Origin: Asaia bogorensis_B
GTDB taxonomy: Bacteria > Pseudomonadota > Alphaproteobacteria > Acetobacterales > Acetobacteraceae
NCBI RefSeq assembly: GCF_900465315.1
Contig: NZ_UBIX01000016.1
Length of the DNA stretch: 64,000 bases
Reading direction: 5' to 3' (one strand)
Shown here: piece by piece, positions 34,175-43,680 of the stretch
How the letters are laid out: each line of letters starts with the position of its first letter
How positions within the stretch are numbered: position 1 is the stretch's first letter
The notes under the pieces: model-generated
Database searches by the model: none
What the model was told of the DNA's origin: nothing
The model's input: the letters and a program-made list of their open reading frames with translations, nothing else
Position numbers and translations under genes: made by a program

Positions 34175-36882
34175 ACCGCGCTCTCCGTTCCAATACGCTC
34201 GGCAGGCGCCATGATTTCAAGAGAAACCCAGCCCGGTGCCGACCAGGAGCGGGACACCATATGCGGCGGGCATGTGGCGACACCTTCGGGAAGAGAAGAG
34301 TCAGAGACGGCATCGACCGTAAACACTTCGCCATTCAGCGACAGACGGACCTGAGCACCCTTGGCCACGGTACCACCGATACGCACCACCGCAGGGGCGG
34401 CGCGCTCGGCAATCGGCTGGGCCATCATGCTCATTTCATCCGTACCGAATACGCGGGCTTCCGGCAGAAGCATGAACTGACCGGCACGCGGGGCGAAAGC
34501 CGACGGCACGTCCATGGCATAGGAGCCTGCCGCATTGGCTACCCCTTCCACCAGACGCACGCCGCAATCACCACCACGCATCTTGCCGCCAATTTCCTGC
34601 TGGAAACGGTTCAGCGACTGCTCGGAGTTCCAGCCGGGCACCTGATAGAACGGCACAAGCGTGCCGGGCATGTCGGTGCTGTAGGAGCCTTCCATCGTGG
34701 AATGCAGCGGTGTGTCGGGCGAGCTCGGCGGCGGAATGTCGCGCACGCTGATATTGGCGCGGATGGCCGTGCGTCCGCTGACGCGATGCGTCTGGCTGCG
34801 CAGCGGCGTGCCTTCGAGTTCATAGTCCGAACCCGGTGCTGCCTCGGGGATGCGGGCGAAAACTGGCATCGTCGCGGCAATCTCGGCAATCAGATCGTCC
34901 AGCTTGCCCCAGGGCTGCACATGGCTGAGGCCAGCGGCCTGCGCCATATCGGCAATCCAGCGCCAGCCCGCCTGAAGCGGGGCGTCGGGATAGACCACCT
35001 GGAAGAAGCGCTGGGCGCGGCCCTCGGCACTGACCAGCGTGCCATCCGTCTCGGAATAGGCTGCCGAGGGGAAGGTAACCTGAGAGCGAATGGCCGTCGG
35101 GGTGACCGAATGATCAAGCACCACAAGGTTGGCCGCACTCCCCACCAGCGCCTCGAACTGCGCACCATCGAGGCGGCGGCTCAGATCGTTTTCAAGAACG
35201 ATCAGCGTGGCATCGGCGGCGCGTACCGCGATCTCGTCGAGCGAGAGCCCGTCCATCAGCGCGAGGCCCATCGAGTTGGCTTCCGGCAGGACGAAGCTGA
35301 CGAGCGGCGTCTTGCCCTTGGCAGCCAGAGCAGAGGCAATGTTCGCCGTTGCCTGAAGCAGGGCAGCCGAAGCGTATTGCAGGCCCGAAACCAGCAGGGG
35401 CTTCTCGGCAGCCAGTAGGGCTTCGGCAATGAGCGAAGCGGAAGCCGCCTCGGCCTCATTCAGACCACTTACATCGGGTGCCGACGCGTCGATGCGATGC
35501 GCGATGGCAAAGCCAAGACGTGCCGCATCTTCCGGCATGGCGCGGATAGCGTCCTGCGCGAAACCGTCCAGATCGGTCACCGTGGGCGACACCACGAAGA
35601 GCGGCGAAATCGTGTCCTGACCCAGCGTACGGACCGAGGCGTCCATCCAGTGAGGGACACGGGCCTGATCGGCAGCCTTGTTGAACGCCGTACGCTTGAT
35701 CTGGCGCAGTGCCAGGCTCATGCGCGGCGAGGTTGCCGAGACATCCTCACCCAGGATCAGCGCACCGTCAGCGGTTTCCATCTCATGCATGGTGGCGATA
35801 CGCGCCGGACCAGCGGCCAGAAGCGACACTGCCAGCTTGACCAGGCTATGCTGCGGCTCGGCCATGCCGGTCGAGAAATTCTCGGCACCGACGAGCTTGC
35901 GCAGGGCGTAGTTGGATTCCAGCGACGCGCGCGGCGAGCCGATGCCCACCAGCTTGCCCACAGCCGCGATCTTGCCAAAATGATCCAGCGCGGCCTGGGC
36001 CGGTACCGGCGTCATGTCGCCATTGATCACGTAACCTGCCGAACGCAGGCGTGTGGGAGCATTGACCCAGCCATGACCAAAGCGACCGCGATCGCACAGG
36101 AAGTAGCGGTTTACCTCATCATTATAGCGGTTGAGCGTGCGGCGAACCTTGCCGGCGCGCTCATTGATGATGGTGTTGCAGCCCGTTGCGCAATTTGAGC
36201 AGACAGACGGTGCACCGCGCATGTCCCATTTGCGGCTGTACATCTTCGAGAACGGCTTGTCGGTGAACACGCCAGTCGGGCAGACCTCGATGAGGTTACC
36301 GGAGAAGGGGCTCTCCAGCGTGCCGCTCTCATGACGGCCGAAATAGACGTTGTTATGCGAGGCAAACACGCCCAGATCCTGGCCGCCCGCATAATCGCGA
36401 TAGAAGCGCACACAACGATAGCAGGCGATGCAGCGGTTCATTTCGTGCTTCACGAAAGGACCGAGTTCCTGATTGTTGTGGGTGCGCTTGTCGAAGCGAT
36501 AGCGACGCTCGCGATGACCGGTCATCACGGTCATGTCCTGAAGGTGACATTCGCCACCTTCTTCACAAACCGGGCAGTCATGCGGGTGGTTCGTCATCAG
36601 CCACTCGACCACTTCGCCGCGGAATTCCTTGGCTTCGGGGTCTTCAACCGAGATGATCGCGCCTTCAGTCACCGGCGTCATGCAGGCCATGACGATACGA
36701 CCGCGTGTGTCGTCGGCATTGGCATATTGCTTGACGGCGCACTGGCGGCACGCACCGACAGACCCGAGTTCCGGGTGCCAGCAGAAATAGGGCAGGTCTT
36801 CCCCTGCCTCGAGACAGGCCTGCAGAAGGTTCACGTCTGAACGTGCTTCAACCTCGCGGCCGTCGATTACGATTTTTGCCAT
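34171..36882 (-). CDS. nuoG: NADH-quinone oxidoreductase subunit G (long, E. coli type)
   Basis: Iron-sulfur subunit of the peripheral arm; 903 residues, close to E. coli NuoG and about 200 longer than mitochondrial-type alphaproteobacterial NuoG. Cluster ligands: C34, C45, C48, C67 ([2Fe-2S] N1b); H99, C103, C106, C112 (N5); C151, C154, C157, C201 (N4); and C228, C231, C235, C263 (N7). N7 exists only in a subset of bacterial enzymes, including E. coli and Thermus, and here the four cysteines have the same numbering as in E. coli. The C-terminal two-thirds is the molybdopterin-oxidoreductase-like domain without a catalytic role. It overlaps nuoH by 4 bp. Confidence 0.96.
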   Translation of the reverse strand: MAKIVIDGREVEARSDVNLLQACLEAGEDLPYFCWHPELGSVGACRQCAVKQYANADDTRGRIVMACMTPVTEGAIISVEDPEAKEFRGEVVEWLMTNHPHDCPVCEEGGECHLQDMTVMTGHRERRYRFDKRTHNNQELGPFVKHEMNRCIACYRCVRFYRDYAGGQDLGVFASHNNVYFGRHESGTLESPFSGNLIEVCPTGVFTDKPFSKMYSRKWDMRGAPSVCSNCATGCNTIINERAGKVRRTLNRYNDEVNRYFLCDRGRFGHGWVNAPTRLRSAGYVINGDMTPVPAQAALDHFGKIAAVGKLVGIGSPRASLESNYALRKLVGAENFSTGMAEPQHSLVKLAVSLLAAGPARIATMHEMETADGALILGEDVSATSPRMSLALRQIKRTAFNKAADQARVPHWMDASVRTLGQDTISPLFVVSPTVTDLDGFAQDAIRAMPEDAARLGFAIAHRIDASAPDVSGLNEAEAASASLIAEALLAAEKPLLVSGLQYASAALLQATANIASALAAKGKTPLVSFVLPEANSMGLALMDGLSLDEIAVRAADATLIVLENDLSRRLDGAQFEALVGSAANLVVLDHSVTPTAIRSQVTFPSAAYSETDGTLVSAEGRAQRFFQVVYPDAPLQAGWRWIADMAQAAGLSHVQPWGKLDDLIAEIAATMPVFARIPEAAPGSDYELEGTPLRSQTHRVSGRTAIRANISVRDIPPPSSPDTPLHSTMEGSYSTDMPGTLVPFYQVPGWNSEQSLNRFQQEIGGKMRGGDCGVRLVEGVANAAGSYAMDVPSAFAPRAGQFMLLPEARVFGTDEMSMMAQPIAERAAPAVVRIGGTVAKGAQVRLSLNGEVFTVDAVSDSSLPEGVATCPPHMVSRSWSAPGWVSLEIMAPAERIGTESAV

Positions 36883-36895
36883 CGGGCCGTTCCTC

Positions 36896-38215
36896 CTACG
36901 CCGCCTGCCCTGCGGCGCCGCTCTCTGCGGTACCGGAGGTGGGCTTGCTAACCATTCGCTGGAAATCCTCGGCGAACATCTTCAGGCCGCTGGCCAGAGG
37001 CGCAATCGCACCCGGCGCGTGGGCGCAGAAGGTGCGCCCCATCGGGCCGATCAGGCGGGCCGCGTCATGGAGGCGATCGATATCCTCCGGCGTGCCGCGC
37101 CCTTCCTCAATGGCAATCAGAAGACGCTCGACCCAGGGCAGGCCGTCACGACAGGGCGTGCACCAGCCACAGGATTCCTGCGCAAAGAAATGCTCGAGAT
37201 TGCGGATCATCCCGATCGGGCTGGTCTTGTCATCGAGCAGGATGGCCAGACCCGTACCAAGGCGGCTGCCTGCCTTTTCCGGCGTCGGGTAATCCATGAT
37301 GATGTCAGCGTGCTCGGCCCCGAGGAACGCGGTCGAGGCACCACCGGGCAGGAAGGCGCGCAACTTGTAGCCGTCCTGCATGCCACCGGCACACTCGTTC
37401 AGGATCACGCCAAGCGACGTGCCCAGAGGCAGCTCGAACACGCCCGGACGCTTGGCGCGACCGCTGACACCGTAAAGCTTGGTGCCACCATCGACGCAGG
37501 CGCTCAGCCCCAGATACCATTCCGTGCCATTGGCCAGGATATGCGGGATGTTGCTGAAGGTCTCAATGTTGTTCACGACCGTCGGCGCGCCCCACAGACC
37601 ACCGATCTGCGGGAAAGGCGGCTTGGCGCGCGGGTTGGCGCGGCGGCCTTCCAGTGCCGTGATCAGGGCCGTTTCCTCACCGCAGATATAGCGACCGGCG
37701 GAGGGATGGACGTGAAGATCGAAATCGAAACCAGAGCCGAGAATGTTCTCGCCAAGGAAGCCAGCCTCACGCGCCTGGATGACCGCCTGCTGCAGGCGCT
37801 CCAGACCCAGATGGTATTCACCGCGCAGGAAGATGATGCCGTGCCGAGCCTGGATGGCATAGGCCGAGATGATCATGCCTTCGATAAGCTGGAGCGGGTT
37901 GCCCTCGACAAGGATACGATCCTTGAAGGTGCCCGGCTCCATTTCGTCACCATTGGCGACGATATATTTCAGGCGATCCTTGGAGGATTCCTTGGGAACG
38001 AAGCTCCATTTCATGCCGGTGCTGAACCCGGCGCCGCCGCGTCCGCGCAGCTTGGAGTCCGTCACCTCGGTGATGATCTCCGCAGGGCTCATGCCAAGGG
38101 CGCGGCGCAGACCGCGCCAGCCGCCCTTTCTGTCATAGCCAGCCGGATCGAGCGGCGTCTCGCGATTGACGAGCGCCAGAAGCGGCTGCTTTTCGGGGTT
38201 GAGACCAGTCATCAC
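36896..38215 (-). CDS. nuoF: NADH-quinone oxidoreductase subunit F (NADH- and FMN-binding)
   Basis: Flavoprotein that oxidises NADH with FMN and passes electrons to cluster N3; 439 residues. Glycine-rich NADH/FMN loops LRGRGGAGFSTGMKW (about 52-66) and GAGAYICGEETAL-like segment (here AGRYICGEETALI). The N3 ligands are in ESCGWCTPCRDG plus a later Cys in AHAPG context. The start ATG 38215 overlaps the nuoE stop (ATGA). The Ala/Gly-rich C-terminus (GTAESGAAGQAA) is a minor extension. Confidence 0.96.
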   Translation of the reverse strand: MMTGLNPEKQPLLALVNRETPLDPAGYDRKGGWRGLRRALGMSPAEIITEVTDSKLRGRGGAGFSTGMKWSFVPKESSKDRLKYIVANGDEMEPGTFKDRILVEGNPLQLIEGMIISAYAIQARHGIIFLRGEYHLGLERLQQAVIQAREAGFLGENILGSGFDFDLHVHPSAGRYICGEETALITALEGRRANPRAKPPFPQIGGLWGAPTVVNNIETFSNIPHILANGTEWYLGLSACVDGGTKLYGVSGRAKRPGVFELPLGTSLGVILNECAGGMQDGYKLRAFLPGGASTAFLGAEHADIIMDYPTPEKAGSRLGTGLAILLDDKTSPIGMIRNLEHFFAQESCGWCTPCRDGLPWVERLLIAIEEGRGTPEDIDRLHDAARLIGPMGRTFCAHAPGAIAPLASGLKMFAEDFQRMVSKPTSGTAESGAAGQAA

Positions 38216-38721
38216 TTCTTCCTCGCCCGAATGTCGTCGATGATCCCGTCGATATCTTCCGGACGGACAGGACCAAACAGGTCCTTGCCGACCAGCATGG
38301 CCGGCGCATGGTCGCAGTGACCAAGGCAGACGATGGGCAGAACGGTGAATTCACCATCCGGCGTCGTCTCGCCCATTTTCACGCCCAGCTTCTTGCACAG
38401 GCGTTCGCGGGTCTGCTCCGCACCCATGATGTAGCAGGACACGGAGTCACAGAGCATGACCACGTTCTTGCCGACCGGCTTGCGGAACAGCAGGTTGAAA
38501 TAGGTGGCAATCCCGTCCAGATCGGCCTGGGACATGCCCAGGATCCGTGCCGTATGGGCAAGATGCGCGTCGTTGATCCAGCCGAAGCGTTCCTGCACCA
38601 GACGCAGCGCCTCAATGGCGGCGCCGCGCGGGTGATGCTCATGGGCCGCCATGTCGATGAACGTATCGACGAGATCCTTGGGGAGTTCGGCGTCCTGCGC
38701 CGTAAGTTCAGCGGTCGACAT
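38212..38721 (-). CDS. nuoE: NADH-quinone oxidoreductase subunit E ([2Fe-2S])
   Basis: Thioredoxin-fold subunit (169 residues) carrying cluster N1a. Ligand cysteines are in CDSVSC (motif start about residue 93) and CLGHCDHAP. It overlaps the end of nuoCD by 14 bp and the start of nuoF by 4 bp. Confidence 0.96.
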   Translation of the reverse strand: MSTAELTAQDAELPKDLVDTFIDMAAHEHHPRGAAIEALRLVQERFGWINDAHLAHTARILGMSQADLDGIATYFNLLFRKPVGKNVVMLCDSVSCYIMGAEQTRERLCKKLGVKMGETTPDGEFTVLPIVCLGHCDHAPAMLVGKDLFGPVRPEDIDGIIDDIRARKK

Positions 38722-40486
38722 CGGCCATCACAAAATCGATGCTTCCGATGATGGCAATCAGGTCGGCAATCATGGTGCCGCGTGACAGCATCGGAAGCTG
38801 TTGCAGATGAATGAACGACGGTGTGCGGATACGCGTCCGGTAGGACATCGTGCCGCCATCGCTCACAAGGTAATACTGGTTCAGGCCCTTGGTCGCCTCG
38901 ATGCAGGAGCGCACTTCGCCCTGCGGAATGACCGGCCCCCAGCTGACGCCCACGAAGTGATGGATGAGCGTTTCGATGTCATGCATCGTGCGCGGCTTCG
39001 GCGGCGGCATGGCCAGCGGATGCTCGGCCTTGTAGGCCCCGCCCGGCATGTTATCGAGGCAGTAGCGGATGATGCGCAGGCTCTGGCGGATCTCTTCGAT
39101 ATGCACCGCAGCGCGGTCATAGCAATCGCCATTGACGGCGGTCGGGATATCAAAGTCGATCTGGTCATAGCCCGAATAGGGCGCCTTGCGACGGTAATCC
39201 CATTCCAGGCCCGTGGCACGCAGCCCCGGCCCTGTCACACCCCAATCCACGGCCTCTTCGGTCGTGTAGACGCCCACGCCCTTCGTACGGGCCTTGAAGA
39301 TCGGGTTCTTCATGACGAGTTCGTTGTACTCGTCCAGACGCTTGGGCAGATAATCGAGGAAGGCGCGAACCTCGCCATCCCAGCCCTGCGGCAGATCCAT
39401 CGCCACGCCGCCGATGCGGAAGAAGGCCGGATGCATGCGGAAGCCGCAGATCTTTTCGATGATCTCGAAAACGCGCTCGCGATCGGTAAAGATGTAGAAG
39501 ACCGGCGAGAGCTGACCCAGATCCTGCACCATGGTTCCGTAGAACACGAGATGGCTGGAAATACGGAAGAACTCGGCCAGCATGATGCGAATGAGCTGAG
39601 CGCGCGGCGGCACGGTGATGCCTGCCAGCTTCTCGACACCCATCACATAGGGGAAGTTGTTCATCACCCCGCCGACATAGTCGATACGATCGGTATAGGG
39701 GATGTAGCTGTGCCAGGTCTGACGCTCGGCCATTTTCTCGGCACCGCGATGATGGAACCCGATATCGGGCACCGCATCGACAATGAACTCACCCTCAAGC
39801 TGCAGCACGACGCGGAACACGCCATGCACCGAAGGATGGTTCGGGCCAAGGTTGAGGAACATGAAGTCGCTATTGTCAGAATGACGCTTCATGCCCCAGG
39901 ATTCGGGGTCGAACTTCAGCGCTTCCTGCTCGTCGAAAACCTGATCTTCCGAAAGCGTGTAGGGCGGACGCTCGGTCGCGCGGGCGTAATGGTCCTTGCG
40001 CAGGGGGTGCCCGACCCAGGTCGGCGGTGTCAGGATGCGCGAGAGATGCGGATGCCCCTCGAACACGACACCGAAAAGATCCCATGCCTCACGTTCGAGC
40101 CAGTTCGAATTCGGCCAGATATCGGTGATGGAGGCAATATTGGCATCATCGACTGCAAGCGGCACCTTGAAGCGCACTTCATCGATCGGCCCGTCGAAGG
40201 ACTGGATGTGGTAGATGACCGTGAAGTCGGATGCCGGCAGATTGTCACGATGGATGCGCTGGCGCTCGTCTACACAGGTCAGGTCGAGCAGCATGCGCAG
40301 CGCGCCACCGGCCTTGACCGCTTGAAGCACGGCACGGATCTGGCCGCGTGAGACCCAGAAAGTCGGCACGCCATCACGCGTGGCTTCTTCCATCATGATC
40401 ATGTGCGGCGGGAAAGCGGCGACCGAGGCCCCCATGCTGCCCGTGCCCATGCCTGCTGCGCGGCTGTTATCGAAAACTTCGCTCAT
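38708..40486 (-). CDS. nuoCD: NADH-quinone oxidoreductase fused subunits C and D
   Basis: 592-residue fusion, as in E. coli and other Gammaproteobacteria; most Alphaproteobacteria have separate nuoC and nuoD. The NuoC part (about 30-190) contains REAWDLFGVVFEGHPHL; the NuoD part starts near 210 (LNLGPNHPSVHGVFR, with the quinone-site His region) and continues to the C-terminus (SIDFVMADVDR). Start ATG 40486 follows AGGAG inside the nuoB end; the frame to 40549 overlaps nuoB and is not used. Confidence 0.96.
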   Translation of the reverse strand: MSEVFDNSRAAGMGTGSMGASVAAFPPHMIMMEEATRDGVPTFWVSRGQIRAVLQAVKAGGALRMLLDLTCVDERQRIHRDNLPASDFTVIYHIQSFDGPIDEVRFKVPLAVDDANIASITDIWPNSNWLEREAWDLFGVVFEGHPHLSRILTPPTWVGHPLRKDHYARATERPPYTLSEDQVFDEQEALKFDPESWGMKRHSDNSDFMFLNLGPNHPSVHGVFRVVLQLEGEFIVDAVPDIGFHHRGAEKMAERQTWHSYIPYTDRIDYVGGVMNNFPYVMGVEKLAGITVPPRAQLIRIMLAEFFRISSHLVFYGTMVQDLGQLSPVFYIFTDRERVFEIIEKICGFRMHPAFFRIGGVAMDLPQGWDGEVRAFLDYLPKRLDEYNELVMKNPIFKARTKGVGVYTTEEAVDWGVTGPGLRATGLEWDYRRKAPYSGYDQIDFDIPTAVNGDCYDRAAVHIEEIRQSLRIIRYCLDNMPGGAYKAEHPLAMPPPKPRTMHDIETLIHHFVGVSWGPVIPQGEVRSCIEATKGLNQYYLVSDGGTMSYRTRIRTPSFIHLQQLPMLSRGTMIADLIAIIGSIDFVMADVDR

Positions 40487-40499
40487 GGCTGCAGGCTCC

Positions 40500-41141
40500 T
40501 CAGATCGTGTCGGGCGTACGCAGCTTGGTGACCGCCATGCGCTCTTCACGCTTGAGGTCGCGCATGCTGGCAGGCGTCACCTTGGTCACACCCTGATCAC
40601 CCACCATCCAGCTGAGCGGACGGCGCTGCTTGCCGATGGAGTCCTGCAGCAGCATCAGCCCCTCAAGCAGGGCATCGGGGCGCGGCGGACAGCCCGGCAC
40701 ATACACATCGACAGGAAGGAAGCTGTCGACACCCTGCACGACGCTGTAGATGTCGTACATGCCGCCCGAATTGGCGCAGGAGCCCATGGAGATGACCCAG
40801 CGCGGCTCGAGCATCTGGTCGTACAGATACTTCACGATAGGGGCCATCTTGCGGAACACGGTGCCCGCAATCACGATCAGGTCGGCTTCACGCGGGGTGG
40901 CGCGCAGCACTTCGGAGCCGAAGCGCGCAATGTCATAGCGGCTCGTGAAAGCCGTCGCCATTTCCACGTAGCAACAGGACAGGCCGAAATTGAACGGCCA
41001 GACCGAGTTCTTCTGCCCCCAGGAAATGAAATCCTGAAGCTTGCCCACAACAAGATTACGGCGCACGTCCTCGTGCGCCAGAAGTTCCTCAGGGGATTGC
41101 AGACGGGGCTCGCCGACGGCGGAGGTAAGAGTCCAAGTCAT
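40500..41141 (-). CDS. nuoB: NADH-quinone oxidoreductase subunit B
   Basis: Bears cluster N2, the last electron carrier before quinone; 213 residues. Ligands are the tandem cysteines in GLSCCYVEM, then GSCANSGG and PGCPPRPDAL. The C-terminal extension (about 40 residues after the core) resembles E. coli NuoB. It starts 2 bp after the nuoA stop. Confidence 0.96.
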   Translation of the reverse strand: MTWTLTSAVGEPRLQSPEELLAHEDVRRNLVVGKLQDFISWGQKNSVWPFNFGLSCCYVEMATAFTSRYDIARFGSEVLRATPREADLIVIAGTVFRKMAPIVKYLYDQMLEPRWVISMGSCANSGGMYDIYSVVQGVDSFLPVDVYVPGCPPRPDALLEGLMLLQDSIGKQRRPLSWMVGDQGVTKVTPASMRDLKREERMAVTKLRTPDTI

Positions 41142-41143
41142 CG

Positions 41144-41611
41144 TTATACGACCTCGCGCTCGGGGATTTTGACAAGTTCAACGGGGGAATTGGGCGGCAC
41201 CTTGACCGGCATGCGGCGGTGCTTGGGGCCCCATTCGAGGGCACCACTGCGCCAGAGATAGACCAGGGCGAGCGTCAGAAAGACGACAAAGGTCACAACC
41301 GAGATGAAGGCAGCCCAACCAGCCTCGACCACCACGGGAGCCCATGAGTAGATGAACACGCCTTCCACGTCGAAAATAACGAAGAAGACGGCGAGCAGAT
41401 AATACTGCACCGGCAGGCGGATACGCGCCGAGCCGGTGGAGAGAATGCCCGATTCATAAGGGAGGCTCATGGAGCGACCGCGCGCCGCACCAACACGACG
41501 AGGGCCGAGAGCAGCTGACAGCGCCACCACGATGCAAAGGAAAATGACCGTAAAGGCCACGTAGATCGCTAAAGCATGATCTGCGAGAAACTGAGACACT
41601 GGCGCAACCAC
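41144..41611 (-). CDS. nuoA: NADH-quinone oxidoreductase subunit A
   Basis: Three-helix membrane subunit, up to 155 residues, first gene of the nuo operon. Conserved loop PYESGI (about 51-56) and QYYLLAVFFVIFDVEGVFIY with the acidic DVE. Two GTG starts are possible: 41611 (used here) and 41599, the latter with AGGTGG eight bases upstream and thus perhaps the real one. The C-terminal tail (KVPPNSPVELVKIPEREVV) is family-variable. Confidence 0.94.
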   Translation of the reverse strand: MVAPVSQFLADHALAIYVAFTVIFLCIVVALSAALGPRRVGAARGRSMSLPYESGILSTGSARIRLPVQYYLLAVFFVIFDVEGVFIYSWAPVVVEAGWAAFISVVTFVVFLTLALVYLWRSGALEWGPKHRRMPVKVPPNSPVELVKIPEREVV

Positions 41612-41796
41612 CTATTCCCGACGGGACCAAAGGCCTGCGTGCCATCACGGCGTGTAACACCGGTCTGGAACTAAAAAGCCAGTGGTCGTGAGGTTTTTTT
41701 CTGCGCCATTGCCTAGCATCACATCAAGTCCCTGCCTATCACCTGAAGGGGAGCACACGAACCCGTGATTATTAGTATTTAAACAGTCCTGTTTTT

Positions 41797-41815
41797 GTTG
41801 ATATTGATTATCAAC
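41797..41815. promoter_or_regulatory. 19-bp palindrome GTTGATA-TTGAT-TATCAAC, candidate operator
   Basis: Perfect 7-bp arms with a 5-bp centre, about 190 bp upstream of nuoA. The GATA...TATC form is faintly like iron-regulator sites, but it does not match a consensus I can name. It could be a regulator site for nuo or for an unknown transcript. Confidence 0.35.
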
Positions 41816-41824
41816 TCCTTACCT

Positions 41825-41849
41825 GTCATCGCGGCCCCGCCGCGATGAC
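41825..41849 (-). terminator. Strong hairpin after the GH15/zwf genes
   Basis: GTCATCGCGG / CCGCGATGAC, perfect 10-bp stem with 5-nt loop, 23 bp beyond the GH15 stop codon. No continuous U-tract follows on the minus strand. Its position fits the 3' end of the GH15 transcript. Confidence 0.55.
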
Positions 41850-41871
41850 TTGTTGATACTTATTCTTAACT

Positions 41872-43680
41872 TCAGACACCTTGCCGTGACAGGGCCTGAT
41901 CGAGATATTGTCCTGCCCTGATAAGCGCCAGATGCGTGAAAGCCTGAGGAAAATTGCCCAGATGCTCGCCCGCCGGGCCAATCTCCTCGGAAAAAAGACC
42001 GACATGGTTGGCGTATGAGAGGGTCTTATCGAATAGGAAGCGGGCCATCAGCAGGTCGCCTGAGCGGGCAAGACATTCGATGTACCAGAACGAGCACATC
42101 GTAAAAGTTCCCTCCCGGCCTTCCAGACCATCCTCATTATCACCCTCGGCCACATGATAGCGAAAGACGTGGCTGTCATCGAGCAATTGGTCACCCACAG
42201 CCTTCAGTGTAGCAACCCATCTTGGATCATAATCGCCTATGAAACCCATAAGCGGCATGAGGAGACACGAAGCATCTATTGCAGTGCCCCCTTTGTACTG
42301 CACATAGTATTGCAGGTCTTCATTCCAGAAATTATTCTGGATATCCATATATATAGCGTTGCGCTCACGGATCCATACGGCAATACGAGCAGGCAGACCA
42401 CGCTCTTCTGACATACGAATGGCGCGATCGAGGGCTACCCAGCACATGATGCGCGAGAACAGGAAGTGCTTCTTGCCGCCACGCACCTCCCATATACTCT
42501 CATCAGGCTGGTTCCACGCAGTACAGAGCCAGTCGATCCCCTCAGCGATAGACTCCCATGCCTTCCAGCTGATCCGTTCGCAGTGGCGATCGGCGTGATA
42601 CACCGCGTCCATCATCTCACCGATGATGTCGAGCTGAAGCTGGTCCTCCGCCCCGTTGCCGATACGTACGGGACGCGAGTCCCTGAAGCCGCGGAAATGC
42701 GCGAGGTCTGTTTCGGGCACGAAGGCCTTGCCATCTATGGCATACATGACCTTCAGCCGCGCCTCACCCGGCTGGGCGTCCAGTCGGCGCTCATGCAGCC
42801 AGCGGATGAAGGCAGTCGCCTCTTCCGTATGACCCGTCTTCATGAAAGCATAGACCATGAAGGATGAGTCACGGATCCAGCAATAACGGTAGTCCCAGTT
42901 ACGCACCCCGCCCGGATCCTCCGGCAGGCCGAAAGTCGCGGCTGCAACCATCGACCCATATTCGGCCGAGGTCAGCAGCTTGAGCGCGAGAGTCGAGCGC
43001 GTGATATGATCATGCCAGCGCCCGTGGTACTTCGCGCGCGCCACCCAGTCGGTCCAGTAATTAGCCGTTGCCTTGAAGGCATTGGATGTCCAGTGATCTT
43101 CGAGACAGAGATTTTCATCCGTCGTCACGCTATCGAGCATGAAGATGGCCGTCTCGTTCAGTTCGAGTACGAACTCGGCGCAGGCATCCCCGCCCACAAT
43201 TGTGATAGGGATGGTTGAACTGATGCGCAAACTCGGCAGATCTGCACGTTCCGGCTCGAACAGGATGACCCTGTCACTGAGCGCACGAACCTTGTGGCCG
43301 ACACGGGCATAGTCGAACCGGGGGGCGCAATGCAGCCTGAAGCGAAGCGTGCCGCGGACAGCTTTCACACGCCTTATCACCCGCTGCTCAGGATAATCAG
43401 GAGCCAGCGTCATGAAATCGGAGATTTCACTCACGCCCTCCGGTGACAGAACGCGTGTCAGCAGGACATTCGTATCCGGCACATAGAACTGTCGGAAACG
43501 CCCGCCTTCGAGAACGGGCGCAAGTTCGAAGAACCCGGCGCTGGGCTCGAGCAGCGAGGCAAAAACGCTTGGACTATCGAAACGCGGCCAGCACATGAAA
43601 TCGATCGATCCATTCAGCGCGACGAGCGCTGTCGTGCGCAGATCGCCAATCACGGCATGATTCTCAATTGCCATACTCAT
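41872..43680 (-). CDS. Glycoside hydrolase family 15 protein (glucoamylase/trehalase-like)
   Basis: 602-residue cytoplasmic protein (no signal peptide) with an N-terminal beta domain starting IENHAVIGDLRTTALVALNG and a catalytic (alpha/alpha)6 barrel. GH15 signatures: VRNWDYRYCWIRDSSF with the general-acid region, and the second acidic motif VGLFSEEIGP. Bacterial members include glucoamylases and, in mycobacteria, trehalases; trehalose or short alpha-glucans are plausible substrates but unproven. It lies downstream of zwf on the same strand (160 bp), a pairing that suggests feeding glucose into the pentose-phosphate route. ATG 43674 is an alternative start two codons in; neither has a good SD. 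Confidence 0.9.
   Translation of the reverse strand: MSMAIENHAVIGDLRTTALVALNGSIDFMCWPRFDSPSVFASLLEPSAGFFELAPVLEGGRFRQFYVPDTNVLLTRVLSPEGVSEISDFMTLAPDYPEQRVIRRVKAVRGTLRFRLHCAPRFDYARVGHKVRALSDRVILFEPERADLPSLRISSTIPITIVGGDACAEFVLELNETAIFMLDSVTTDENLCLEDHWTSNAFKATANYWTDWVARAKYHGRWHDHITRSTLALKLLTSAEYGSMVAAATFGLPEDPGGVRNWDYRYCWIRDSSFMVYAFMKTGHTEEATAFIRWLHERRLDAQPGEARLKVMYAIDGKAFVPETDLAHFRGFRDSRPVRIGNGAEDQLQLDIIGEMMDAVYHADRHCERISWKAWESIAEGIDWLCTAWNQPDESIWEVRGGKKHFLFSRIMCWVALDRAIRMSEERGLPARIAVWIRERNAIYMDIQNNFWNEDLQYYVQYKGGTAIDASCLLMPLMGFIGDYDPRWVATLKAVGDQLLDDSHVFRYHVAEGDNEDGLEGREGTFTMCSFWYIECLARSGDLLMARFLFDKTLSYANHVGLFSEEIGPAGEHLGNFPQAFTHLALIRAGQYLDQALSRQGV

Larger units (their letters stand above)
41612..41871. 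other. Intergenic region: nuo promoter area and GH15 3' end
   Basis: 260 bp, no gene. It must hold the nuo promoter (minus strand), but I could not assign -35/-10 elements reliably. It contains the palindrome at 41797-41815 and the strong hairpin at 41825-41849, listed separately, and is AT-rich around 41770-41820. Confidence 0.5.

Noticed and set aside
33155..35418. Two long plus-strand frames opposite nuoH and nuoG
   Set aside because: Antisense to well-supported nuo genes and without protein-family signatures.
38801..40351. 516-codon open frame on the plus strand opposite nuoCD
   Set aside because: Shadow of nuoCD; no ribosome-binding site and no recognisable domain.
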